Below, piece by piece: positions 11,191-18,708 of a stretch of DNA of 64,000 bases. Positions within the stretch are counted from its first letter, which is position 1. Each line of letters begins with the position of its first letter. Below the pieces are notes generated by a model that saw nothing but the letters and a program-made list of their open reading frames with translations, was not told the DNA's origin and ran no database searches. The position numbers were made by a program, and so were the translations under genes. The stretch is from Dipteris shenzhenensis (taxonomy: Eukaryota > Polypodiophyta > Polypodiopsida > Gleicheniales), in the NCBI GenBank assembly GCA_047967505.1, contig CM106540.1; one strand, written 5' to 3'.

Positions 11191-13648
11191 CGGGTGGCCC
11201 GTTGACAAGGGACTGAGCCTCAGTCCATCCCTCCTTCATCATGCCCTCCGGACTCGACATCGGCAGCAAGGAAGAGGTCCTTGTCCTCTCATGGGTCAAA
11301 GGGAGAGCCACCCATTGACATCCTTCCACCTAACCAAGGGGAGCAGCCCATGGTAAGGTTGGACTCCCCAACTATGGCTAGAGGGATCAATTCAAACGGG
11401 CATTTGATTTGATTGGCCCTTCTAGGTGACTGTTGGAGAGGAGGTACCATGGAGGAAGAAAAGCCTTAAATGAAGGCGGCTGAACGTTGGAGCCAAGGAG
11501 AGAGAACTCCCTCCAAAATACAAAACTACTCACACACACATGCAGGATGCAAGCAAGAGAGAGCAACTAACGAAGGGAGAACGAACAGCGAGCAGGCTGG
11601 AGAGCTCAGAGCAAAGCAGCAAAGCAGAGAGAGTAGAGTGGTACTCAGAACTCAGACCAAGATGGTGAGGAGACCAGAGCTGGGAGAGAATCTGCAGAGC
11701 TGAGAGCTCTTGTAATCCTGAGGGAGAGAGTGTGAGGTTTTTACCTCTTCTTATCAATGTAATCTGCCCTGTGGCGTTTTGACCACAGGGCCTCCTTCCT
11801 TTTGGAATACCATAATATACGGAGTGTTTTGGTGTTATGGAAGTGAAGGTCTCGTGATGCATTGATTCGTTTCCCCCTCCCCTTCGACGAGTTTGTGGGC
11901 TGCAGGTGACGAACGAGGCTATCCCTTGAGCCAGGGCTTCCCCTTGGCTTGGGGAAGAAGCCTACGAAAGGGTGTGTCGAATGCAGTGCTGTGGAGGTCG
12001 TCGTGAAGGACGCTAGCCCCACTCAGAAGGTCTCGTTTGTGAACCAGAGAACCGTGCAGAACGGGTGATGAACCATTTGCCCTAAGCTTTGGTGAAGGTC
12101 GAGGTATTCCCTTGAATACCTCCCTGGCGAAAGGGCAGACCGATCGGAGGTCGGTAGAGGACGTGGTGAGCGTCGCCATGCTCGCTCAGGTGTGTTCGTC
12201 CATGTTGCAGAGAGCAGAGGGGACACTACGCAGCACCGTTCGATCTAAGGATTGGTGAGGGTCGAGAGACCTTACCTAGCATCTCCCTCCCAAAGCAGCA
12301 GCGACAACGGGGCCCGGAGTCGAGCGGGGTGGCCAACTAAGATCCCGCCATCCTTAACGGAGACGAACAGAACTGCAGTTCCGTCGCGTCCCCAACGAGG
12401 AGGCCTAGCTGAGAAGCACTAAGGCTCCATTCAAGGAGCCCCTTGGTACAAAGCAGTACCCCTTCGACGCGATCACAGAGCCGGAGTAGCGGTATCCACG
12501 GAGTCCTCGTTGGTGCATACGGGCTCAATGGAGTTTCGCGACGTTGACGGAAATCCGCCACCGGAACTTGACGAAATCTCTCGCTCGACTGCAAGCCTCG
12601 TTGCCAGCTACCTCGCGGCCGTAGAAGCTCCAAGGCTTAAAGCAGAAGGGCGACGCCACAGTTCGACGATTCATTGTGTGCATGGCGCCGGTCGACTCGC
12701 CATAGCTTGGACCTCCAGTGCTGCTATATAACTATATGGTACAAGATATATCTCAAGCAAGGCCACGGCCCGGGTGGCTAGCCGGGTCGTGAAGGGTTCC
12801 GTGCATATAGCCTGGAGGTCCAGGGGTCGATTCCGGCGGTGGGAAGCAGGTCGCGAGCCAACGAGGGGGCCGACCCCCTTTTGCCCGTCAAACGAGGAAG
12901 GTTTATAGCTAAGAAGACGCCACCGGTTACACTAACCGTGTGGTCGGTTGCGTGGTTAGCGTGGCGATCCCTCGAAGCGCAGGTCGTGTGTTCGAGTCCT
13001 CCGTTCGACTGTGGAAAGAAGGAGGTCTTTTGAGCGCGTGAAGGTTTGGGGTCAGCCTATAACCAAGTGGGAGCCAAGTATAGTCAATACCGATGACTTG
13101 CTCCCTTGGTTAGCTCAATGTAGAGCTCTGCGTGTACTTCCCCGGCGGTTCTGTGTTCGATTCCTGCGGGCAGCTGGCCATTGTTTTTGGCGGTTCGGCC
13201 AACTTTGGCGGCAGGGCCAAATCTTTTGGCGGTCCTGCTAAACTTAGCTGGGGCTAAGTTTAGCTAGTCACAACTAGCTGCTGAAGAGCTTTTGAAGAGC
13301 AGGTTTCACAGGTGTCTTCCCCCTCTCAAGTGGAGTTTCTGGAGCAGGTCTGGGACACTCGTGGTGCTTCACGGAGATTCAGCAAGCGGTCTTGGAGACG
13401 AGGGGATTTCAAGACTGTAGATCTCGGGAAGAGATCCAGGCTCTTCTTTTGAGCAGCTGAAGGACTCAAGCACCTTTGTGAAGGTGAAGGACACTCAGTC
13501 CAGCAGGGGTTCCAGTCGGTAAAGTCAGTGACCACTCCGAGAGATCAAGTGTGGTACTTCGGGGGATCCCGGTAGGGGACCAAACCGGGGAGCAAAGGAA
13601 AAGAGGAAAAAGTGAAAAGTTTGGAGAGAACTTTGCCCCCGCGTGACA
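11186..13648 (+). repeat. LTR-B (2.46 kb)
   Basis: TGTAACGGG to CGTGACA. It carries all three tRNA-like modules: module 1 at 12761-12845 (B box degraded to GGTCGATTCC), module 2 at 12940-13014 and module 3 at 13102-13179. A TATATAA box lies near 12724. Directly followed by G-rich block G1 rather than by flanking host DNA. Confidence 0.8.
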
Positions 13649-14004
13649 GGGGGGGGGGGGCATGAGGGGTGGGGGTGGGGGTGGGGGTGAGGGTGGGGGG
13701 GGGTACGCGACATGCGCACAAGGGGGGGGGGGGGGGGCATGGGGAGTGGGAGGGGGGGGGGGGGGCATGGGGGGTGTGGGCGGGGGGGGGGGGGGCATGG
13801 GGGGTGGGGGGGGGGGGGGGGTACGCGACATGCGCGCAAGGGGGGGGGGGGGGCATGGGGTGTTGGGGGGGGGGGGGGGGGGCATGGGGAGTGGGAGGGT
13901 GGGGGCATGGGGGGTGGGGGGGGGGTACGCGACATGCACGCAAGGGGGGGGGGGGGGGCATGGGGAGTGGGAGGGTGGGGGCATGGGGGGTGGGGGGGGG
14001 GGGG
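13649..14004 (+). repeat. G-rich minisatellite block G1
   Basis: 356 bp of poly-G with units CATGGGGAGTGGGAGG, CATGGGGGGTGGGG and GTACGCGACATGCGCGCAAG. It joins the 3' end of LTR-B (CGTGACA) to the 5' end of LTR-C (TGTAACGGG) with no other sequence. Open frames across it encode only Pro- or Gly-rich low complexity and are not genes. Confidence 0.85.
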
Positions 14005-14566
14005 TGTAACGGGTGGCCCGTTGACAAGGGACTGAACCTCAGTCCATCCCTCCTTTATCATTCCCTCCGGACTCGACATCGGCATCAAGGAAGAGGTCCT
14101 TGCCCTCTTATGGGTCAAAGGGAGAGCCACCCATTGACATCCTTCCACCTAACCTAGGGGAGCAGCCCATGGTAAGGTTGGACTCCCCAACTATGGCTAG
14201 AAGGATCAATTCAAACGGGCATTTGAATTGATTGGCCCTTCTAGGTGACTGTTGGAGAGGAGGTACCATGGAGGAGAAAAGCCTTAATGGCAGCTGGACG
14301 TTGGAGCCAAGGAGGACAGACTCCCTCCAAAATACAAAAACAACTCACACACACACGCGGGATTCAGCAGAGGCTGGAGCTCAGGGAGGATTCAGAAGGC
14401 AGAGCAGAATCCATGCAGAGAAAGCAGCAGACTGAGAGAGAACTCAGAGAGCTCAGACCAGAATGGTGAGCAGGCCAGAGCTGGGAGAGAAGCTGCAGAG
14501 CTGAGAGCTCTTGTAATCCTGAGGGAGAGAGTGTGAGGTTTTTGCCTCTTCTTATCAATGTAATCT

Positions 14567-14592
14567 GCCCTGTGGCGTTTTGTCCACAGGGC
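14567..14592 (+). other. Conserved LTR stem-loop 1
   Basis: GCCCTGTGG, an 8-base loop (CGTTTTGT or CGTTTTGA in different copies), then CCACAGGGC: a perfect 9-bp stem. The same hairpin is seen in other LTRs of both orientations (for example 7620-7645 in LTR-A). Role unknown. Confidence 0.75.
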
Positions 14593-15002
14593 CTCCTTCC
14601 TTTTGGAATACCATAATACGAGAGTGTTTTGGGTTATGGAAGTGAAGGTCTCGTGATTGCATTGTTCGTTCCCCCTCCCCCTTCGACGAGTTTGTTATCT
14701 GCAGGTGACGGATGAGGCTGTCCTTCGAGCCAAGGCTTCCCCTCGGCTTGGGGAAGAGTCCCTCGAAAGGGCGTGGCGAACAGAAGGCTGTGCAGGTCGT
14801 GGTGAAGGTCGCCATGCTCGTATGAAGGAGGGCGTCATCGATGCAGAAGGCCGTGTGTGAAGCGTAGGGAGCCATCTGGTCCCAGAACTCGTGGAGGCTC
14901 AGAGACACCTCCAAGTACCTCCCCTACCAAACGGCAGGAAGTGCAGCATCCGGATCTCAGAGAACGCAAGCTCTGAGATCCCGCCATCCATTGACGGAAA
15001 CG

Positions 15003-15022
15003 GACGGAACTGCAGTTCCGTC
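15003..15022 (+). promoter_or_regulatory. Perfect 20-bp palindrome in LTR U3
   Basis: GACGGAACTGCAGTTCCGTC is its own reverse complement. LTR-I has a 24-bp version (38033-38056) and LTR-A a 16-bp core (8222-8237). TGACG-type motifs, similar to plant bZIP (as-1-like) sites, repeat downstream. It may bind a dimeric transcription factor; that is inference. Confidence 0.5.
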
Positions 15023-15387
15023 ACGTCCCCGGTGTGGAGGCCTAACTCAGAAGCACTAAGGCTCCATTCAAGGAGCCCCTTGGTACACAGAAGCACCTCC
15101 GCGACACGATCACGTGGCCGAGCCCACGTTAATAGCGGAGCCCCCCGTTTGTGTGCGCCAGCTGAACGGAGTTGTGGAGCGTTGACGGAAACCCGTCGAC
15201 GGAAGCCGACGGAAAGAGACGAAAAAAACGAGAAGGGATACCCCGGTCGATCGCGTGCTTGAACGCCGGTCACCTCTCGTCAGTAGAAGCTCCAGGAGCC
15301 AGGGAAGAAGTGCGACGAGCGCCATCGCCGATTCGACGTGTGCATGGTGGAGACGACGGGTCGCCATAGCCAGAAGCCAAAAGCTTC

Positions 15388-15395
15388 TATAAAAG
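15388..15395 (+). promoter_or_regulatory. LTR TATA box
   Basis: TATAAAAG, about 35 bp upstream of the start of tRNA-like module 1. TATATAARG-type boxes sit at the equivalent place in the other LTRs (for example about 8598, 27777 and 38413). LTR-D and LTR-E have identical copies at 20087 and 24786. Confidence 0.6.
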
Positions 15396-15423
15396 CATAT
15401 GCTACAACATATATCACAAGCAA

Positions 15424-15507
15424 GGCCACGGCCCGGGTGGCTAGCCGGGTCGTGAAGGGTTCTGACTTATAGCCAGGGGGTTCTGCGTTCGAATCCGGCG
15501 GTGGGAA
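15424..15507 (+). other. tRNA-like module 1 of LTR-C
   Basis: It contains an A-box-like GGGTGGCTAGCCGGG near the start and a B box GCGTTCGAATCC at 15485-15496, about 45 bp apart, as in tRNA genes and tRNA-derived SINEs. In the inverted elements the B box is the perfect consensus GGTTCGAATCC (complement at 29948-29958). The cloverleaf is degenerate, so I do not call a functional tRNA. Copies: A 8637-8722, B 12761-12845, D 20123-20206, E 24822-24905, F 27813-27900, G 29938-30020(-), H 34482-34564(-). Confidence 0.6.
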
Positions 15508-15603
15508 GACAGGTCGCAAGCCAACGAGGGGGCCAACCCTCTTTTGCCGTTTGGACGAAGATAGTTTATAACTAAGGTGGTGCGCTTAGTTACATCAACC
15601 GAG

Positions 15604-15670
15604 CTGTGGGCACCGTGGTTAGCTTGGTGGTTTCTCGAAGCATAAGTCGCGGGTTCGAATCCACAGCCCG
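15604..15670 (+). other. tRNA-like module 2 of LTR-C
   Basis: Contains GTGGTTAGCTTGGTGG (D-arm/A-box-like) and a perfect Pol III B-box consensus GGTTCGAATCC at 15652-15662. CTGTGG (15604-15609) can pair with CCACAG (15661-15666). Copies: B 12940-13014, D 20303-20369, E 25002-25068, F 27996-28066, G 29766-29836(-), H 34310-34380(-). Absent from LTR-A. Confidence 0.6.
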
Positions 15671-15765
15671 TCTGCGTGGAGAAGGGAGCTTTTGGCGCGT
15701 GGAGAGAGCTGGTCACGATATATAACCAAGAGGGAGACTACCATAGGTAATACCTATGAGTCGTC

Positions 15766-15842
15766 CCCTTGGTTAGCTCAACTCAGAGCTCTGCGCTTGG
15801 TTTCCTCTAGGTCTTGTGTTCGATTCCTGCGGGCGGCTGGCC
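15766..15842 (+). other. tRNA-like module 3 of LTR-C
   Basis: Has a clear D-arm: TTAGCTC...GAGC with a 4-bp stem (15776-15779 with 15786-15789), and a B-box-like TGTTCGATTCC at 15817-15827. The inverted copies read GTTCGAATCCC. A short palindrome (CATAGGTA, one base, TACCTATG; 15742-15758) lies just upstream. Copies: B 13102-13179, D 20465-20541, E 25164-25240, F 28153-28226, G 29603-29679(-), H 34147-34223(-). Confidence 0.6.
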
Positions 15843-15900
15843 TATCTTTTTGGCGGTTCGGCCAACTTTGGCGGTAGGCTAGAACCTTTTGGCGGTTCTA

Positions 15901-15926
15901 CTAAACTTAGCTGGGGCTAAGTTTAG
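15901..15926 (+). other. Conserved LTR stem-loop 2 (after the tRNA-like modules)
   Basis: Arms CTAAACTTAGC and GCTAAGTTTAG with loop TGGG. In the inverted copies (29518-29543 and about 34063-34088) the inner C:G pair is replaced by T:A pairs, so pairing is kept despite sequence change. Possible 3' structure or processing signal; role unknown. Confidence 0.6.
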
Positions 15927-16309
15927 TTAGTCATAACTAGCTGCTGAAGAGCTTTTGAAGAACAGGTTTCACAGGTGTCTCCCCCCCTCTTGTTTGGAGT
16001 TTCTGGAGCAAGAGTGAAGCATTGGCGGTGCTTCACGGAGATTCAACAAGCAGTCTTGGAAACGAGGGGATTTCAAGACCGTAGCCTCCGGAAAGCAGTC
16101 CATGCTCTTCTTTTGAGCATCCAGGGGACTCAAGCACCTTTGTGAAGCTGAAGGACATCTAGTCCAGCAGGGGTTCCAGCCAGTGAGTCGGTGGCCACTC
16201 CGAGAGGTCAAGTGTGGTACTTCAGGGATCCCGGTAGGGGACCAAACCGGGGAGCAAAGGAGAAGAGAAAAAAGTGAAAAGTTTGGAGAGAACTTTGCCC
16301 TCGTGACAG

Positions 16310-16321
16310 TGGTATCAGAGC
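16310..16321 (+). promoter_or_regulatory. Primer-binding site of E2, first unit
   Basis: TGGTATCAGAGC, one base after LTR-C; the same site recurs at 21009-21020 after LTR-D. Complementary to initiator tRNA-Met. Confidence 0.9.
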
Positions 16322-16422
16322 TGAAGGACTGAGCGGAGTCAGTTCCACCTGAAGGTATCAGCTTGATAGGAGCGGACAGATTTTTCTCACTGACAGTTCA
16401 GCTCATTTGAAGGATAAATTTC

Positions 16423-18708
16423 ATGGATGATTCCAATGAAATAGATGGTGCTGAGCCCAGCAAAACCAGGAGCAGAACTAAGGTCAAGTTCCGTGAACAC
16501 GAAGCAAGGTTTGAGGCCATAGAGCATGCTTTAACAGAGCTGCAGACCAGCCAGGGGCTGCTACAGCAGCAACTCTCGGAAGCCAAGATAGAGCTTGCCC
16601 ATGTGATGAGCAAGCTGATCAAGGACGAAGGAGCTGCATCACTTGGGAAGCATCGGATCAAGCTCAAGGAGCCCGAACAGTACACGGGCGCAAGGGAAGT
16701 CAAGGTATTGGAGAATTTTTTATATGATATGCAGCAATACCTTTCCCTTGCCAAGATCACCGAACCCCAAGAGCAAGTGCTCCATGCCTCAACTTATCTG
16801 GTGGATGATGCCAAGCTTTGGTGGAGGAACTACAAAGAGGATGAGAGGATCCACCGCAACACCTACACGGTTTCTACGTGGGAGGAGCTCTCACAACGGC
16901 TGAGACTACAGTTTCTACCCTCCGACATCGAATGGAAGGCACGGGATGCCTTGAACAGTCTCAAGCACACCGGAACATTGAGAGACTTCATCAAAGCTCA
17001 CTCCTCTCTCATGTTGCAGATCAAGGAGATGAGTGAAGCCGATCGGCTGTACTACTTCATCAAAAGGCTGAAGCCTTGGGCGCATGATGAGCTCATGAGG
17101 GAGCATGTGAAGACAGTGGCGGAGGCCTACGAGGTAGCGGACCGCCTCACCGATTGGCAAGAGAAGCAACACGGTGGAGAGAGACAAGGCCAAGCCAAGC
17201 CAAGTGAACAAGGGGTTGCCCCTTCTGAGAAGAGGAAGTTCAAGAAGTTTGGCCCCAAGAAGAAGTACCGACCTATGGGAGAGAACCCAGCTGAGCAGGT
17301 CAAACCGGAGGTTGCTGCAGCTCAGAAAGGGAAAAGTACAGCGGGTACTGTTCAGCCCAAGAGCAGCGTGGGGTCAGCCAAAGCTTCGACAAGCCATTCA
17401 GCCCCGAAAGGGAGTGGCTGTTACATCTGTACGGGAGCCCATTTTGCCAGGGACTGCCCTATGAGACAGTCACTTCAGACCATCCAAGAGGTTGAGGATG
17501 GACAGCCCACTCAAACTATGACACCCCTTCAGCTTCTAGGAGCTATGAATGAAGACAAGGTAGCATCCGATCTACTGTTCATTACTGTGGCAGTAAATGG
17601 ACACTCTGTGAGAGCTATGGTGGACAGTGGAGCTAGCCACAACTTCATCACTCCCAAGAAAGCCAAGGAGATCGGGCTGAGAGCTGAGTTCTGTAAAGGC
17701 AAAGTCATGAAGACAGTCAACACTCCAGGGCAAGCGGTGGTCAAGGTGGCTAGAGGAGTAAGCATCCAAGTAGGGAGCTGCTCTCACAGGTCTGAGTTTT
17801 CCATAGTGGAGATGGACGACTTCGATATGGTGCTCGGACAAACATGGTTGAGGGCCAACAGGGTCCTCATCAACAGCCATGATGAGCAGCTGATCTTCTG
17901 CAAGGATGAGGGTTGGGAGGTGGTCAAAGCCTCGAAGCAAGTAGGAGGTACCTTGCCCCAACTCCTCTCAGCCATGCCATTGCAGGAAGCAGCGAGGAAA
18001 GGCAGTACAGCCTGCCTAGTGGCCTTGGAAGAGCAGGAGCAGGTCTCAGTTCCATCTGTGGAACACGTGCCAAAGAGAGAACCAGGGTTGCTGGAGAAGG
18101 GCACGGAGGTCCTACCAAGAGAGCATCCAAAGGAGCTTATTCCTCAGCGGGAGGATAACCAGGAAGTGCAGGTATGCTCAGAATTAGACCCTCCAACCGA
18201 GGCATCTAACAGGTTGGAACAGCAAGAAAATGCGGGTATGGATGCCTATGTGAAGGCTTGCCTCCGTGGTGGGCAAGCTGAAGCTGATGAAGGTGACAGT
18301 GAGCTGCGAGCTCCTGCTGCATCAGCACTATCTTCTGCAGGGGGAGCAGCTCCAGTAGGAGAAGCCATCCACAAGGAGTGGAAGAAAAGGCTGAGATCGG
18401 CCCGGGAGCAGCTGGGTACAGATCAGGAAAAGGATCCAGATCAGGAGCAGCGGGATAGAGGTCCGGCCCTAGTGATGGATCAAGGAGATGGTGAAGACCT
18501 TGAGAGCATCATGGCACACCGAGATAGACCGAACCAGTTCGGGGCTAACCGGTTGTACCTATGTCACTGGAGGGAGCAGCCTTCAAGTGGAGACTCGTGG
18601 AGGACGGAACCTACTCTAAGGCGGTTCGTGGACATCGTGCGCGGCTACAATGAGTCACACCCCTTTCCAAAGAAGCGAGGGAGCCAGAGTAAGAGGGGGG
18701 GAATGTAA
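16423..18708 (+). CDS. Intact gag-protease-chromodomain-like polyprotein (761 aa), copy 1
   Basis: Starts MDDSNEIDGAEPS about 100 bp after the PBS. Residues about 20-70 look coiled-coil-like. About 75-245 form a retrotransposon gag domain (LWWRNYKE, TWEELSQRLRLQFLP, RDFIKAHSSLMLQIKEMSE, YYFIKRLKPWAHDELM). A Lys/Arg-rich linker leads to a CX2CX3HX4C knuckle (CYICTGAHFARDC, about 330). A retropepsin-like domain follows with MVDSGASHNFI (about 405) and DMVLGQTWL (about 470). An acidic linker ends in a chromodomain-like segment, LYLCHWREQPSSGDSWRTEP then FVDIVRGY (about 710-745). RT, RNase H and integrase are absent; the ORF passes through the purine tract and its TAA lies in the first bases of LTR-D. 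It would give a capsid plus protease but depend on polymerase in trans, like TR-GAG elements. The chromodomain call is from pattern only. Confidence 0.85.
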   Translation: MDDSNEIDGAEPSKTRSRTKVKFREHEARFEAIEHALTELQTSQGLLQQQLSEAKIELAHVMSKLIKDEGAASLGKHRIKLKEPEQYTGAREVKVLENFLYDMQQYLSLAKITEPQEQVLHASTYLVDDAKLWWRNYKEDERIHRNTYTVSTWEELSQRLRLQFLPSDIEWKARDALNSLKHTGTLRDFIKAHSSLMLQIKEMSEADRLYYFIKRLKPWAHDELMREHVKTVAEAYEVADRLTDWQEKQHGGERQGQAKPSEQGVAPSEKRKFKKFGPKKKYRPMGENPAEQVKPEVAAAQKGKSTAGTVQPKSSVGSAKASTSHSAPKGSGCYICTGAHFARDCPMRQSLQTIQEVEDGQPTQTMTPLQLLGAMNEDKVASDLLFITVAVNGHSVRAMVDSGASHNFITPKKAKEIGLRAEFCKGKVMKTVNTPGQAVVKVARGVSIQVGSCSHRSEFSIVEMDDFDMVLGQTWLRANRVLINSHDEQLIFCKDEGWEVVKASKQVGGTLPQLLSAMPLQEAARKGSTACLVALEEQEQVSVPSVEHVPKREPGLLEKGTEVLPREHPKELIPQREDNQEVQVCSELDPPTEASNRLEQQENAGMDAYVKACLRGGQAEADEGDSELRAPAASALSSAGGAAPVGEAIHKEWKKRLRSAREQLGTDQEKDPDQEQRDRGPALVMDQGDGEDLESIMAHRDRPNQFGANRLYLCHWREQPSSGDSWRTEPTLRRFVDIVRGYNESHPFPKKRGSQSKRGGM
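18691..18703 (+). promoter_or_regulatory. Polypurine tract
   Basis: AAGAGGGGGGGAA directly before LTR-D; equivalents lie at about 11173-11185 and 23390-23402. It doubles as coding sequence for the C terminus (KRGGM). Its G-run length differs between elements and changes the reading frame of the tail. Confidence 0.8.

Larger units (their letters stand above)
7041..13648 (+). mobile_element. Family I LTR element E1 (LTR-A, interior, LTR-B)
   Basis: LTR-A 7041-8782, PBS 8784-8795, gag-protease ORF 8897-11190 (broken), purine tract about 11173-11185, LTR-B 11186-13648. Poly-G lies directly on both sides (7040 and 13649), compatible with a GGGGG target-site duplication, although poly-G makes this uninformative. 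No reverse transcriptase, RNase H or integrase is encoded, so the element would depend on proteins supplied in trans. Confidence 0.8.
14005..16308 (+). repeat. LTR-C (2,304 bp, reference LTR)
   Basis: TGTAACGGG to CGTGACA. Landmarks: hairpin GCCCTGTGG/CCACAGGGC at 14567-14592; 20-bp palindrome at 15003-15022 within a cluster of TGACGGAA-type motifs; TATAAAAG at 15388-15395; tRNA-like modules at 15424-15507, 15604-15670 and 15766-15842; and a stem-loop with 11-bp arms at 15901-15926. If the TATA box is used, U3 is about 1.4 kb and all modules lie in the transcribed R-U5 part. Confidence 0.85.

Noticed and set aside
14891-15262. Many 60-125-codon frames inside LTRs on both strands
   Set aside because: They occur in U3/U5 regulatory sequence, conflict with each other in frame and have no recognisable domain.
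15604-15842. Calling functional nuclear tRNA genes in the LTR
   Set aside because: B boxes and a D-arm are clear, but acceptor and anticodon stems are imperfect and vary between LTRs; described as tRNA-like modules only.
17529-18130. Minus-strand frames opposite the gag-protease ORF
   Set aside because: Shadows of a well-supported plus-strand coding sequence.
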